Positions 1 to 10,536 are shown, numbered from the stretch's first letter. The stretch: DNA of 64,000 nucleotides from Megamerina dolium (GCA_963854835.1 OY978530.1:8218354-8282353), one strand, 5' to 3'. Notes: generated by a model from the letters alone, not told the origin. Numbers and translations: made by a program.

Positions 1-1803
1 CTTTATGAAATTAAACATGTTGATGTCTTGAAAAAGATCTAATTCCATCATGGTGGTTTTCAACATAGCATCCCAGGATAAACCTGGTGTAGTACGATAA
101 TGACAAGGATCTAATTGATAGATATCTATACAAACTTTGCGAAAATTTTCAACTACATCTACCAGCAATAAAACATCTGTTTTCAAATACAAGAACATGT
201 AGTCGAGCAAAGTTTTACATTTAAATGTAGTCCAAACACTTACAGCATGTTCATAATCAACAACAGAATACTCTGTATTATTTAAAGTGGAGAAAAATTG
301 TTCTCGAGGAGGATCGTTTGAAGGAAAATAATCTATTTTCCTTCAGTTTGAATGAGCAGGACCGAGATATTTTCCCGCTGAATGACAATGATCGTCATTC
401 ATTTCTTTTTCACAAATATGACATATTCTTGCTGACGTATGTAGATCCAATTCTTCTGGTGTGAGGGAGTTCATTGGTCTAACTATACATAAATAATTTT
501 TATAAATACTTGTAGCATCATTTACCAAATTACTTATAAATATTTTTGCACAATCTTCACCCGAGTAAATTACAAATTTATCTAGACTTTGGTCGAAACT
601 ACACTTGATATAATAATACGAAAATGCTATCGGTCTATGAATTTGAGTAGTTAACACATTATTAGACTTATTTGCATTCACATTCTCTAAAATACACTCA
701 AAATCTGCATAGATAGCGAATGGAACATTATTTTTAGACTTGAAAGAATTAAATTTTAACTTGTCGGTACCCGTTTCACCAGCGGGCATATTTGTTACCA
801 CTTTGTTGCACTCTTCTCGGTGTCTGCTCATAATATCATCATTTCTGCTATATTGCAAGCAGAAGTTACATAAGGAGATAGCACGCTCGTTAAGGGTCAG
901 CTGCGATCGTACTAGTCTGTAAATAAGAATTAATGTATAAAATATTTGAGACATACTTGATAGTTTATGTGTGTTGATCTTACCTTGAAATATTTTTAAT
1001 CCAAACGTAGTGGAAATTGTCTTCTTGTTGAATAAATAAGAGGTTTATATTTTACAACTCTTTGGTACTGTAATAAGGTCCGACTATAGCATCACCATTG
1101 TCGGAACATCCAAATACATTAACGCTAATGTTATTATTGTTTTCAAATATCGAATCTTGATCAATCGGCTTAGGGAACATTAGTCCATCGAAATTTAATG
1201 TTTTACCGCTCACAGTAATTACATTATCCTGAATATTTACATCGAATCTGGTGCATTTTGAATATTTCTTCCTGCTGAGTATGCAGATATGATTGCCCTT
1301 TTAAAGCAGTACTCGTCATTGTTCTGAACATTGATACAAGCATGCTTTTCAGTTAATTTCTGTGGTAATTTTATATATGACGATCCTCTCAGTGATTTGT
1401 AGTGATTTAAATTTATCTCCAATCCAATTAACTTTATTAGAGTTCATCCACTATCTTCTTCTTGGAATTCTTCTATTTTTGCACATAAAGCATTGGTTTT
1501 ATCGTTGTACATTATTTCAATATCTTGTGGTTTTTGTAAAAAAGTCATTTTTGTTTGAAATGACTTTATATCTATGGCCACAGCATCAAAATCAGGATCA
1601 TTATCATCTCTATTATCGTAGGGTTTGAACTTTATGTATTCGCAAAAAAGTTTAAAATTAAATTTATAGGAGTGGTTTCTTCCCAGTTGCTCACGCAATA
1701 ATCTCATAATTTCCTCCTTTATCTTTTCCAAACAAATATCTGATAAGAGAATATTTTCATCTACATTCTTGTAAATGTAGCTCTGTATACGTGATCTAAA
1801 CAT
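1..1803 (-). pseudogene. Maverick/Polinton-type DNA polymerase B, decayed and cut by left edge
   Basis: Remnant of a protein-primed family B DNA polymerase of the kind carried by Maverick/Polinton elements and adintovirus-like relatives, where it copies the linear element. Read leftwards: an N-terminal region (1803-1444) ending in an in-frame TGA where relatives usually have Trp; a segment with SSYIKLP and KHACINVQN (1422-1237); another N-terminal block around 1200-1045; the exonuclease I motif YADFEC (about 714-694); a GPAHSN block followed by an in-frame TGA (343-345); then a block with LKTDVLLL and PGLSWDAM that leaves the window at base 1. The exonuclease II segment normally found between GPAHSN and DVLLL is missing, so there is an internal deletion besides the stops. 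The polymerase active-site motifs would lie beyond the edge. Family assignment is from motifs; non-functionality is directly visible. Confidence 0.85.
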
Positions 1804-1853
1804 TCCCTTTATCTATTGAATATCGGTGAAAGAGTGGAATTTTTTTATGATCA

Positions 1854-2252
1854 TTAGTCCTCAAATGATATGACCAACAATTGATCGGAATTATCTTTAA
1901 ACTTTAAAACTAGATGACGGTTGATCATCATTATGTTCCCTTTCAATTGATTTGCTGATGGATTGTGTATTATTAATATATTCCTCTTTCGCATGATTTT
2001 TTCAACATGATTTTTTAAATAACAATTCCGCATGAAACTTTTTGTGCACTGGGTGCAATTGAACTTTCGACCTTCGTGTTTACTTAACACATGTCTTTTC
2101 AAATTTTTTCGAGTATTGAAACTCATTTCACAAATATTGCAAATGAAACCTTTCATATTGATGCACGAAATTGAATATTTTGATGTGTAATGAGGAGTAT
2201 TCAACTTTATACGACTTTTATAAGACTGTGCCTCCAAACACATTAGCCTCAT
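1854..2252 (-). CDS. C2H2 zinc-finger ORF upstream of the PolB remnant (copy 1)
   Basis: A 132-residue ORF directly upstream of, and in the same orientation as, the polymerase remnant. It has one clear C2H2 finger (CNIC ... HVLSKH, middle of the protein) and a second finger CTQC ... NHVEK whose last His is missing. Insect Polinton-type polymerases often carry such N-terminal fingers, so this was probably the N-terminus of the same protein, now in a different frame from the next block (1803). It is the only one of three copies in this window that is open throughout; the others have a one-base loss in a run of A/T. It diverges from the + strand ORF at 2385, with 132 bp between the two starts. 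It could still be expressed, but nothing in the sequence shows that. Confidence 0.6.
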   Translation of the reverse strand: MRLMCLEAQSYKSRIKLNTPHYTSKYSISCINMKGFICNICEMSFNTRKNLKRHVLSKHEGRKFNCTQCTKSFMRNCYLKNHVEKIMRKRNILIIHNPSANQLKGNIMMINRHLVLKFKDNSDQLLVISFED

Positions 2253-2384
2253 AATATAAACGGTTTATCAACAGGAAGTTCTTATCAGTAAAACCGCAAT
2301 CATTTCTTGTTTGGATTTTTACACGCGTAATTATTGTGAAATACATATATTTCTTTTCAGTAGTATTTTCAAGATCATTCGAAT

Positions 2385-2624
2385 ATGTTATCATTCAAAA
2401 TTAAAGATTTCATTCGAAAATATGGTGATGTAACAGAAACGCATTGGTTTAAAGTACAAAATTTATTACAACTTATTTCATATGTTCAAAAGGTTGGATT
2501 CATAGAATCGAAATATGGAATTCATATTTCTCATTGTCCTTGGAGCAATGATGAGACAACTGTTGGACCTGACACTTGTGCCTGTTATACCTTCGAAGAA
2601 AATACTTGGATATGGAAAAATTGA
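2385..2624 (+). CDS. Small unknown ORF A of the Polinton-associated module (copy 1)
   Basis: A 79-residue ORF that begins [15 protein letters not shown] and ends TWIWKN. I do not recognise the family. It has no signal peptide or membrane segment; the C-terminal half has a Cys/His-containing stretch (SHCPWSND ... TCACYTF) that could bind metal. It diverges from the zinc-finger ORF and converges on ORF B (2834-3139), with a microsatellite between them. The start is the first ATG after stops. The same ORF is identical at 8050-8289 and diverged but still open at 15307-15534, where a 12-bp in-frame loss and several substitutions leave the frame intact. That pattern hints at past coding function. 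It may be a Polinton accessory gene. Confidence 0.5.
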   Translation: MLSFKIKDFIRKYGDVTETHWFKVQNLLQLISYVQKVGFIESKYGIHISHCPWSNDETTVGPDTCACYTFEENTWIWKN

Positions 2625-2670
2625 TGACTATGTACGAAAAACTTTATGAAAGAATGATAATGAAATAGAT

Positions 2671-2671
2671 A

Positions 2672-2756
<85 letters not shown>
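2671..2756. repeat. (CA)n followed by (TA)n microsatellite, copy 1
   Basis: About 22 bp of CA dinucleotides run directly into about 60 bp of TA dinucleotides between ORFs A and B. The Ile-Tyr ORF predicted across it is an artefact. Confidence 0.97.
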
Positions 2757-2759
<3 letters not shown>

Positions 2760-2833
2760 TATATTTATTTATAATATTATTAATTATAAAATTTATTTTA
2801 AAATAAACTTTAAATGTGTTTTGTCCTCTCAAC

Positions 2834-3139
2834 CTAAAAGATCTGATTTTTTTTTTCGTAACTTCTCAATATCAGTTGCTCTATCAGCCTTCTCAGTCTC
2901 ATATATTTTTTTATAGTAAACGTGAAACTTGTATCAAGTATGGTTTCAGGTCTCTGTCCTCCTCTTGTCATAGTAAACAATAATGTGCTAATCCCATCTT
3001 CTGGTGTCATATAGATTTTTAAGTATTCCTTAAAAACATCAACTTGAATAATCTTAAAATATTTCCAACCGCCCTTGCATATACAATACTTGTCACCCAA
3101 ATCCAAATCCCAAATTTTTGAATCCAAAACATTTTTCAT
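2834..3139 (-). CDS. Small unknown ORF B of the Polinton-associated module (copy 1, shortened)
   Basis: A 101-residue ORF starting MKNVLDSKIWDLD, with a probable beta-rich core (KYCICKGGWKYFKI, then LKIYMTPEDG and FTMTRGGQ) and a basic Leu/Arg-rich tail. I do not recognise the family; a loose likeness to small PC4-type single-strand DNA-binding proteins was considered but is not convincing. The third copy of this gene (17879-18047, 29260-29312 and 16320-16574) contains 176 bp missing here, at the point where the frame here reads TFTIKKYMR. So this copy has suffered a frameshifting deletion and its last 25 or so residues are probably not the original ones. ORF B converges with ORF A. An identical copy lies at 8501-8806. 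Confidence 0.45.
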   Translation of the reverse strand: MKNVLDSKIWDLDLGDKYCICKGGWKYFKIIQVDVFKEYLKIYMTPEDGISTLLFTMTRGGQRPETILDTSFTFTIKKYMRLRRLIEQLILRSYEKKNQIF

Positions 3140-3340
3140 TTACCGCGATCGTTAAAGCTCAACTCCAATTAAAGCTTACTGACTCAACACACCATTATTT
3201 ATATACTCGACACCAAATCTATTATCAACGCTTCTCATCAATTTTTATCCCAGCACCAAACCATGATAATAATTAAAGCTTCACATCAAACCACAACTTG
3301 AAAGCTCACACTCTAGACACACCCACAATAAATAACATAC

Positions 3341-3490
3341 GATGACGTCATAAATAACTTATACACAAACCAATGACATCATTGCGCCTCTAAACCTCTG
3401 TGCCAGAACCGAGCAACGATGACGTTATATAAATATCCTATACACAAACCCATGACGTCATTCAACCTCTAAACCCCTGTGCCAGAAACC
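3341..3490. repeat. 77-bp tandem repeat with CRE-like ATGACGTCAT motifs, copy 1
   Basis: Two adjoining imperfect units of about 77 bp, each with two CRE/ATF-like sites and a CCTCTAAACC..CTGTGCCAG block: ATGACGTCAT at 3342-3351 and 3452-3461, ATGACATCAT at 3373-3382 and a diverged ATGACGTTAT near 3419. A TATATAAATA string lies at about 3426. The preceding 3175-3340 is AT-rich with no gene visible. Function as a promoter or enhancer is only a possibility. Confidence 0.55.
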
Positions 3491-4320
3491 CCCAATTCCA
3501 ACTACTCACATATATCCCACTCCATCACTATTGCTGCCAAAGAAGTAATCGGTTACTACCGTCCTTTGAGGAATGACTAATATGATCAGTAGTATCGCGA
3601 CGGTAACGCTCTTTTTAGACGCAAGAAGAGAGATCAGGAACGACGGGAGTGTAAGGAGATAAAGAGGAGTTGGGACATTAATGAGACTCGAAAATTCTTA
3701 GACAAGATCAAGCGCCTGAGTGGCGCATGTACCAGCTCATATGCAGAATATGGTCGGATGAAAGCATGCCCGATAATCGGAGGCTTGATTATAAAGCCGC
3801 TTTCGACAGTCCAGTGTAGGATTACCTCTTGAACAGTACGGCACTGTTGATAACTACGCCTTTGAAGTAATGAAGAACCTTATCTATCTTGGAGCTACCA
3901 TTATCACCAGTAATGACATCAGCATGGAGATATTTCGAAGCATCACTCTTCCTAACACGTGCTACTTTGGGCTAAGTAAGCAATTGAGAAATCGAGCACT
4001 TTCTCGAGAAACGTAAGCCACACTCTGCAAGTCTCTTATCATGCCTGTCCTTACACATGACGCCTAAGCTTAGGCAATTTCCATCTCACATGAGAGAATG
4101 CGAGGAGAGTCCTACGTAAGGTCTTTGTACCTATTTGCGTTGGTAGGGAGTAACGAATAAGGTACAACCATAAGATGTATGAGCTTTATGCCAGCACCGG
4201 CATAGTAAAGCGCATTAAAATTCAGCGGCTGTGCTGGCTAGGCCATTGTGATGCATTCTGGATTCGGGCTAAATCGATTTTCGGTTGTAATGGCCACATA
4301 AGTAAAAAAGTAGTAAGTGA
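3490..4320 (+). pseudogene. RTE-clade LINE fragment, rearranged (copy 1)
   Basis: A decayed piece of an RTE-type non-LTR retrotransposon ORF in several frames: the post-endonuclease linker (THIYPTPS, VIGYYRPLRND, ETRKFLDKIKRLSG, matching the better copy at 37405-38874), the start of the RT segment (RIWSDESMPDN), then after a deletion the late RT/thumb region with the YLGATI motif and LSKQLRNRALSRE (about 3890-4020), IQRLCWLGH (about 4216), and the RTE 3' end GGCCACATAAG (4293-4303). The endonuclease and the catalytic RT core are absent. Not functional. Confidence 0.8.
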
Positions 4321-4322
4321 TA

Positions 4323-4790
4323 GTGGGTGTCGTAGCTTAGTGGTTAATGTGCTGGCCTTCCGATCTGTACGTCGTGGGTTCAAACCACGATCGTGACATC
4401 TCTAATACCGAAAAGATTTTTTCTTTCCACAATACCTAACCTAATTTAACCATACTCTCATAAAGAGAATCTTCATAACATCTTTGTTAATATATGTAAA
4501 GCTCTTAACTCAGAGGTGCCTTTGCTGCGTGTTGTCTTTAGAGTTAAATATATAAACTTGAAGAGCAGTAACAATAACAGCAACAACAACACTTCTCTTG
4601 TTATCAAGTTGTTTTCGTCATATGATCGTGGTCGTTATATAAAATCTTACTTCCTTTTGTTGTGTACTATTTTTCACAACACTTACTAAATACCTAACTG
4701 CTAGACTAGGATGTAACACACAATATTCGCACGTAAACCCAAGCTCCTAAGAGTCCTTCGGGACTATAACAATAGTTAGCTGAAATAAAA
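4323..4790 (+). mobile_element. tRNA-derived SINE, diverged copy (unit 1)
   Basis: Begins GTGGGTGTCGTAGCTTAGTGG, a pol III A-box-like head, with a B box GGGTTCAAACC at 4376-4386, then ATACCGAAAAGATTTTTTCTTTC as in the other SINE copies of the window. The 3' part is diverged; a GAGTCCTTCGGGACT string near 4750 resembles the GCCCTTTGGGGCTTTAA tail of the family. It lies directly behind the RTE 3' end. The 3' limit is uncertain. Confidence 0.7.
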
Positions 4791-4869
4791 CAGGGTTAGT
4801 TATACTTGCGCTTCACTTTATTTCTCGTTCTTTTCACTTTGAATTACAATTACTTATTTCACTAATAGT

Positions 4870-5579
4870 GGATGGCCTCGTGAGGATCGCAGTATTTACA
4901 CTTCACTATTCAAGTAGACCACAGCTAAAAAGCGACTGCCGACTATGAATCCGTTGCCTACATAGTTTAGTCTGCGTCTAGCCACAGCTGGGCAATTGTA
5001 AATAACGTGTTCTGCTGTTTCCTGCTATTCAAGACAGAGTGGACAGAGATCGTTGTTTACCACAACCATTTTCATCATGTGATAATTAAGTTTACAATGA
5101 CATGTTAATAGTTCAGTGTACAGCTTGATGTCTTTTCTGCTGAGGTTCAAGATAGTATCTAGCTTAATGTGTTCAGGGTCAATGAATCTTTTCGACTGCC
5201 ACATGCCTGTTTGGGCACTCCAGTAATCGGTTAGACTACCTTTTTCCTTTTGACATATTAAGTTGTTCATGAAGCTACTGTTTACCCCGCAGAAAGGTTC
5301 CGGGCCAATGAAAGGAGTGTCTGCGCCCTTTTTGGCCAGTGAATCTGCCATTTCATTTCCTGCATGCCCCTCGTGTCCCGGTACTCATATTAGAGTCACA
5401 GAGTTCCTCTTTGCTAAGGTATTGAGGAGTTCAAAGCATTCCCAGACCAACTTAGATTGGAACGAGAAATTCATTAGTGATTTTAGATCTGCCTGACTGC
5501 CTGAAAGAATGCATATGGTGGTTCCTTGAGTGTCCCTACGTAGACATTCTCTGACAGATAGCTCTAAGGCGTGGATCTC
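4870..5579 (-). pseudogene. LINE RNase H and C-terminal region remnant (copy 1)
   Basis: C-terminal part of the ORF2 of an RNase-H-bearing LINE (I/LOA/R1-like group). Read leftwards from 5579: an RNase H stretch with AEIHALELSV, a SGSQADLK motif (family SDSQAALK, so the catalytic Asp is Gly here), VPGHEGHAGNEMADSLAKKG, then a post-RNase-H region ending in CPLC ... HVIYNC, a CCHC-type motif, with an in-frame stop in the middle (5025-5027). No endonuclease or RT is attached. A dead fragment, repeated at 10537-11246. Confidence 0.85.
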
Positions 5580-5894
5580 CGCTGAAAAATGGAATTATAA
5601 ATCACTTATATCTACGTATATATGATGGATAGTTAATTTTTATTATTTAGATATACATATATTCTTATATACCATATAAAAATAATTTTTGCGCAATATT
5701 AATTTATAATCTATACTTAATTTTTAAAAATTATTAAAAATGCATTGTTGCTTGATACAAAAATATAATGACAACATTGTATTTTCTCTTCATAGTTGCA
5801 ATAACCAACTTTTCGTACTTGTAGTTGGTACGATTTTCAATATAATCCGTTGAAAACGAAACGTATTTTGTTATATATATTTCATTTTATTTTA

Positions 5895-5974
<80 letters not shown>

Positions 5975-6391
5975 TTGTTTTGTATTCAACCTAGCTAACC
6001 TATTACCTATTTATCATATTCCTTCAGATAAATCCTAACTTGTTCTTACTATACTGTGTTTACTATATATTTTTAACCCTCTAGTAGTAATTTCCTTAGG
6101 ATATTGTATTATTTTTGGATGCATCTTCTATACTTAGGGGAGGGTGGGGCAAAGATAGTTTAGTAAGACATTTTCGGCTCTAGCGAGCAAAACTGAAAAG
6201 ATATTCAAAAACGGAAATGTGCGTTAGAAAGCCTGTTTATCTGCTACATTTCCACCATATTGTTTTGCTGTAGCTTGCCATGTTATCGAGCTATAGCCGA
6301 AAAACCAAAACAACTTTTTTAACTATTCTTACTAGTTAACATTTCTGTATGCTGTAAATGAAAGAAAAAAGTGAGTAAAAACACAAATTAA
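5580..6391. repeat. AT-rich stretch with (TA)n tract at 5900-5964 (copy 1)
   Basis: No gene seen. A TA dinucleotide array of about 65 bp lies in the middle. A G-rich string GGGGAGGGTGGGGCAAAG at 6139-6156 could be the terminus of the pogo-like element that follows, but no matching inverted end was found. Confidence 0.7.
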
Positions 6392-7200
6392 TTAGTTTTG
6401 GCCCTCAATCAGAATCTTCTTCATCACTGCCTTATGGCGTGATTGGTTTTCGTGGTCTACCACGGCCGCTGCCAGATGGAGTTGGACGCGAGCCTGTGCT
6501 GCAGCCAAGAACATCCTGTTCGTCGCTACGATCACCACGACCGGCGATTTTTTTGTGTCTTTTTTCGGCAGCTGTCTCCTGCTCGACTCGAAGTGTCTCC
6601 ATTGACTCACTGCTGGTCAAGATCGCCGTTGATCGTCGCTTTCGCCCGCGATTCGTCTGCTTTCTTGGCGGCGCTGACAGCAATGGCAGTACAGACTCCA
6701 TAGTCGTGCTCAAATCTGCCTAAAAAAACTGCGTCAAATCGCTTTCTACGTCATTCGTTGGCATTGTGTCATCCAATTCGACGTAAGCAGCAACTTCTTG
6801 TTCGGAAATTCTTCATTTTCTTCAGCTTTTGATTCAGGAATTGGGTGATCTGTTACACTGGCTGGCATGAAATCCTAATCTGTGAATTTGTTGTCATTAA
6901 ATGGATAAATGCCAGTGCATTCAAACCCAGCTTCGATGTTTGCTGGCGTGACAGCTTGTTTGTCTGGCTCATGCAATATGGCCGCAATTTCATTGCTTGT
7001 TATTGTTCTGACGGGATGATTTCGCATCCACGTATCGCACGAACGATTGACTGCTGTTTTCGATGGTCCGAACATGCTGCGGTCAAGCGGTTGAAGTTTG
7101 TGGGTGCAATACGGCGGGAATGGGACGACATGAATGCCATACTAGACGCAGAAATCCAACGCTTTGATTGAGAGATGAGATTCATGTTTGTCAAACAATA
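6392..7200 (-). pseudogene. pogo/Tigger-like (DDE_1, CENP-B type) transposase C-terminus (copy 1)
   Basis: Read leftwards: LLFDKHESHLS (about 7199-7167; family LxxDxHxSH, with a catalytic Asp), YGIHVVPFPPYCTHKLQPLDRS (about 7140-7075), SMFGPSKTAVNRSCDTWM, and GFECTGIYPFNDNKFTD (ending 6875), all signatures of pogo/jerky-type transposases. Beyond it is a basic, disordered C-terminal tail (6713-6432) with an AT-hook-like RGRPRKP. The N-terminal DNA-binding domain and first catalytic residues are absent and there are frame breaks. The + strand ORFs over 6439-7171 are its antisense. Repeated at 12045-12853. Confidence 0.75.
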
Positions 7201-7526
7201 ACAATCTGGGCTGTTCTTTCTTTCAAACTGAATGGACCGAAAATTTTATCATGCATAACAGAGATTACATAGATACAGATACATCAGGTATTCGATAGAA
7301 CGTTAGATAACTTTAGAAAAACGCGATGGGCCAGCTTTTAGGTGGTCGCGAAGAGCGCTGCGATAAGAGCACGCGTAACTGTCTTCGACGGCTCGGAAAA
7401 ACTCGAAATAATAAGATTTCAGTTATATCCTTTTAAGGGTATATTCCTAACACCTTCTGGGTTGGAAAATTGAAAAAAAAAAAGAAATCGAATTTTTTGA
7501 ACCAACAAGGTAGAAGACCCCCTTAA
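7201..7526. other. Spacer at the end of unit 1
   Basis: No gene, repeat or element end recognised. It ends with GTAGAAGACCCCCTTAA at the junction with unit 2; the same string ends unit 2 at 13179. Confidence 0.5.
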
Positions 7527-7546
7527 TCAAATGATATGACCAACAA

Positions 7547-7917
7547 TTAATCGGAATTATCTTTAAACTTTAAAACTAGATGACGGTTGATCATTATTAT
7601 GTTCCCTTTCAATTGATTTGCTGATGGATTGTGTATTATTAATATATTCCTCTTTCGCATGATTTTTTCAACATGATTTTTTAAATAACAATTCCGCATG
7701 AAACTTTTTGTGCACTGGGTGCAATTGAACTTTCGACCTTCGTGTTTACTTAACACATGTCTTTTCAAAATTTTCGAGTATTGAGACTCATTTCACAAAT
7801 ATTGCAAATGAAACCTTTCATATTGATGCACGAAATTGAATATTTTGATGTGTAATGAGGAGTATTCAACTTTATACGACTTTTATAAGACTGTGCCTCC
7901 AAACACATTAGCCTCAT
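7547..7917 (-). pseudogene. Zinc-finger ORF, copy 2, frameshifted
   Basis: Second copy of the ORF at 1854-2252. A one-base loss in the CAAAATTTTCG run (about 7766-7776; copy 1 has CAAATTTTTTCG) puts the two finger halves in different frames, and a G-to-A change at 7549 makes an earlier stop. The left part of this copy shares its variants with the third copy and the right part with the first. There is no polymerase behind it. Confidence 0.75.
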
Positions 7918-8049
7918 AATATAAACGGTTTATCAACAGGAAGTTCTTATCAGTAAAACCGCAATCATTTCTTGTTTGGATTTTTACACGCGTAATTATT
8001 GTGAAATACATATATTTCTTTTCAGTAGTATTTTCAAGATCATTCGAAT

Positions 8050-8289
8050 ATGTTATCATTCAAAATTAAAGATTTCATTCGAAAATATGGTGATGTAACA
8101 GAAACGCATTGGTTTAAAGTACAAAATTTATTACAACTTATTTCATATGTTCAAAAGGTTGGATTCATAGAATCGAAATATGGAATTCATATTTCTCATT
8201 GTCCTTGGAGCAATGATGAGACAACTGTTGGACCTGACACTTGTGCCTGTTATACCTTCGAAGAAAATACTTGGATATGGAAAAATTGA
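8050..8289 (+). CDS. Small unknown ORF A (copy 2)
   Basis: Identical in translation to the 79-residue ORF at 2385-2624; same neighbours and spacing. Confidence 0.5.
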   Translation: MLSFKIKDFIRKYGDVTETHWFKVQNLLQLISYVQKVGFIESKYGIHISHCPWSNDETTVGPDTCACYTFEENTWIWKN

Positions 8290-8336
8290 TGACTATGTAC
8301 GAAAAACTTTATGAAAGAATGATAATGAAATAGATA

Positions 8337-8423
<87 letters not shown>
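8337..8423. repeat. (CA)n(TA)n microsatellite, copy 2
   Basis: Same position in unit 2 as the tract at 2671-2756, with a slightly different repeat count. Confidence 0.97.
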
Positions 8424-8426
<3 letters not shown>

Positions 8427-8500
8427 TATATTTATTTATAATATTATTAATTATAAAATTTATTTTAAAATAAACTTTAAATGTGTTTTGTCCTCTCAAC

Positions 8501-8806
8501 CTAAAAGATCTGATTTTTTTTTTCGTAACTTCTCAATATCAGTTGCTCTATCAGCCTTCTCAGTCTCATATATTTTTTTATAGTAAACGTGAAACTTGTA
8601 TCAAGTATGGTTTCAGGTCTCTGTCCTCCTCTTGTCATAGTAAACAATAATGTGCTAATCCCATCTTCTGGTGTCATATAGATTTTTAAGTATTCCTTAA
8701 AAACATCAACTTGAATAATCTTAAAATATTTCCAACCGCCCTTGCATATACAATACTTGTCACCCAAATCCAAATCCCAAATTTTTGAATCCAAAACATT
8801 TTTCAT
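8501..8806 (-). CDS. Small unknown ORF B (copy 2, shortened)
   Basis: Identical in translation to 2834-3139 and with the same 176-bp deletion relative to the third copy. Confidence 0.45.
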   Translation of the reverse strand: MKNVLDSKIWDLDLGDKYCICKGGWKYFKIIQVDVFKEYLKIYMTPEDGISTLLFTMTRGGQRPETILDTSFTFTIKKYMRLRRLIEQLILRSYEKKNQIF

Positions 8807-9007
8807 TTACCGCGATCGTTAAAGCTCAACTCCAATTAAAGCTTACTGACTCAACACACCATTATTTATATACTCGACACCAAATCTATTATCAACGCTT
8901 CTCATCAATTTTTATCCCAGCACCAAACCATGATAATAATTAAAGCTTCACATCAAACCACAACTTGAAAGCTCACACTCTAGACACACCCACAATAAAT
9001 AACATAC

Positions 9008-9157
9008 GATGACGTCATAAATAACTTATACACAAACCAATGACATCATTGCGCCTCTAAACCTCTGTGCCAGAACCGAGCAACGATGACGTTATATAAA
9101 TATCCTATACACAAACCCATGACGTCATTCAACCTCTAAACCCCTGTGCCAGAAACC
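9008..9157. repeat. 77-bp tandem repeat with CRE-like motifs, copy 2
   Basis: Second copy of 3341-3490, with ATGACGTCAT at 9009-9018 and 9119-9128. Confidence 0.55.
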
Positions 9158-9987
9158 CCCAATTCCAACTACTCACATATATCCCACTCCATCACTATTG
9201 CTGCCAAAGAAGTAATCGGTTACTACCGTCCTTTGAGGAATGACTAATATGATCAGTAGTATCGCGACGGTAACGCTCTTTTTAGACGCAAGAAGAGAGA
9301 TCAGGAACGACGGGAGTGTAAGGAGATAAAGAGGAGTTGGGACATTAATGAGACTCGAAAATTCTTAGACAAGATCAAGCGCCTGAGTGGCGCATGTACC
9401 AGCTCATATGCAGAATATGGTCGGATGAAAGCATGCCCGATAATCGGAGGCTTGATTATAAAGCCGCTTTCGACAGTCCAGTGTAGGATTACCTCTTGAA
9501 CAGTACGGCACTGTTGATAACTACGCCTTTGAAGTAATGAAGAACCTTATCTATCTTGGAGCTACCATTATCACCAGTAATGACATCAGCATGGAGATAT
9601 TTCGAAGCATCACTCTTCCTAACACGTGCTACTTTGGGCTAAGTAAGCAATTGAGAAATCGAGCACTTTCTCGAGAAACGTAAGCCACACTCTGCAAGTC
9701 TCTTATCATGCCTGTCCTTACACATGACGCCTAAGCTTAGGCAATTTCCATCTCACATGAGAGAATGCGAGGAGAGTCCTACGTAAGGTCTTTGTACCTA
9801 TTTGCGTTGGTAGGGAGTAACGAATAAGGTACAACCATAAGATGTATGAGCTTTATGCCAGCACCGGCATAGTAAAGCGCATTAAAATTCAGCGGCTGTG
9901 CTGGCTAGGCCATTGTGATGCATTCTGGATTCGGGCTAAATCGATTTTCGGTTGTAATGGCCACATAAGTAAAAAAGTAGTAAGTGA
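9157..9987 (+). pseudogene. RTE-clade LINE fragment (copy 2)
   Basis: Duplicate of 3490-4320 with the same breaks. Confidence 0.8.
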
Positions 9988-9989
9988 TA

Positions 9990-10457
9990 GTGGGTGTCGT
10001 AGCTTAGTGGTTAATGTGCTGGCCTTCCGATCTGTACGTCGTGGGTTCAAACCACGATCGTGACATCTCTAATACCGAAAAGATTTTTTCTTTCCACAAT
10101 ACCTAACCTAATTTAACCATACTCTCATAAAGAGAATCTTCATAACATCTTTGTTAATATATGTAAAGCTCTTAACTCAGAGGTGCCTTTGCTGCGTGTT
10201 GTCTTTAGAGTTAAATATATAAACTTGAAGAGCAGTAACAATAACAGCAACAACAACACTTCTCTTGTTATCAAGTTGTTTTCGTCATATGATCGTGGTC
10301 GTTATATAAAATCTTACTTCCTTTTGTTGTGTACTATTTTTCACAACACTTACTAAATACCTAACTGCTAGACTAGGATGTAACACACAATATTCGCACG
10401 TAAACCCAAGCTCCTAAGAGTCCTTCGGGACTATAACAATAGTTAGCTGAAATAAAA
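9990..10457 (+). mobile_element. tRNA-derived SINE, diverged copy (unit 2)
   Basis: Duplicate of 4323-4790; B box GGGTTCAAACC at 10043-10053. Confidence 0.7.
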
Positions 10458-10536
10458 CAGGGTTAGTTATACTTGCGCTTCACTTTATTTCTCGTTCTTT
10501 TCACTTTGAATTACAATTACTTATTTCACTAATAGT

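Noticed and set aside
1854..2252. A host C2H2 transcription factor
   Set aside because: It adjoins the Polinton polymerase in the same orientation, and the same block is repeated with debris, as expected for an element gene.
2644..2832. Ile-Tyr repeat proteins predicted across TA arrays (also near 5850, 8293, 15400, 32570 and 34749)
   Set aside because: They are translations of (TA)n and (CA)n microsatellites with no other coding evidence.
2834..3139. PC4-type single-strand DNA-binding protein
   Set aside because: The likeness is limited to the general beta-strand pattern; the key conserved residues of that family are not evident.
6439..7171. Open frames on the + strand over the pogo-like remnant
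   Set aside because: Antisense of a GC-rich, open minus-strand coding remnant that matches a known transposase.
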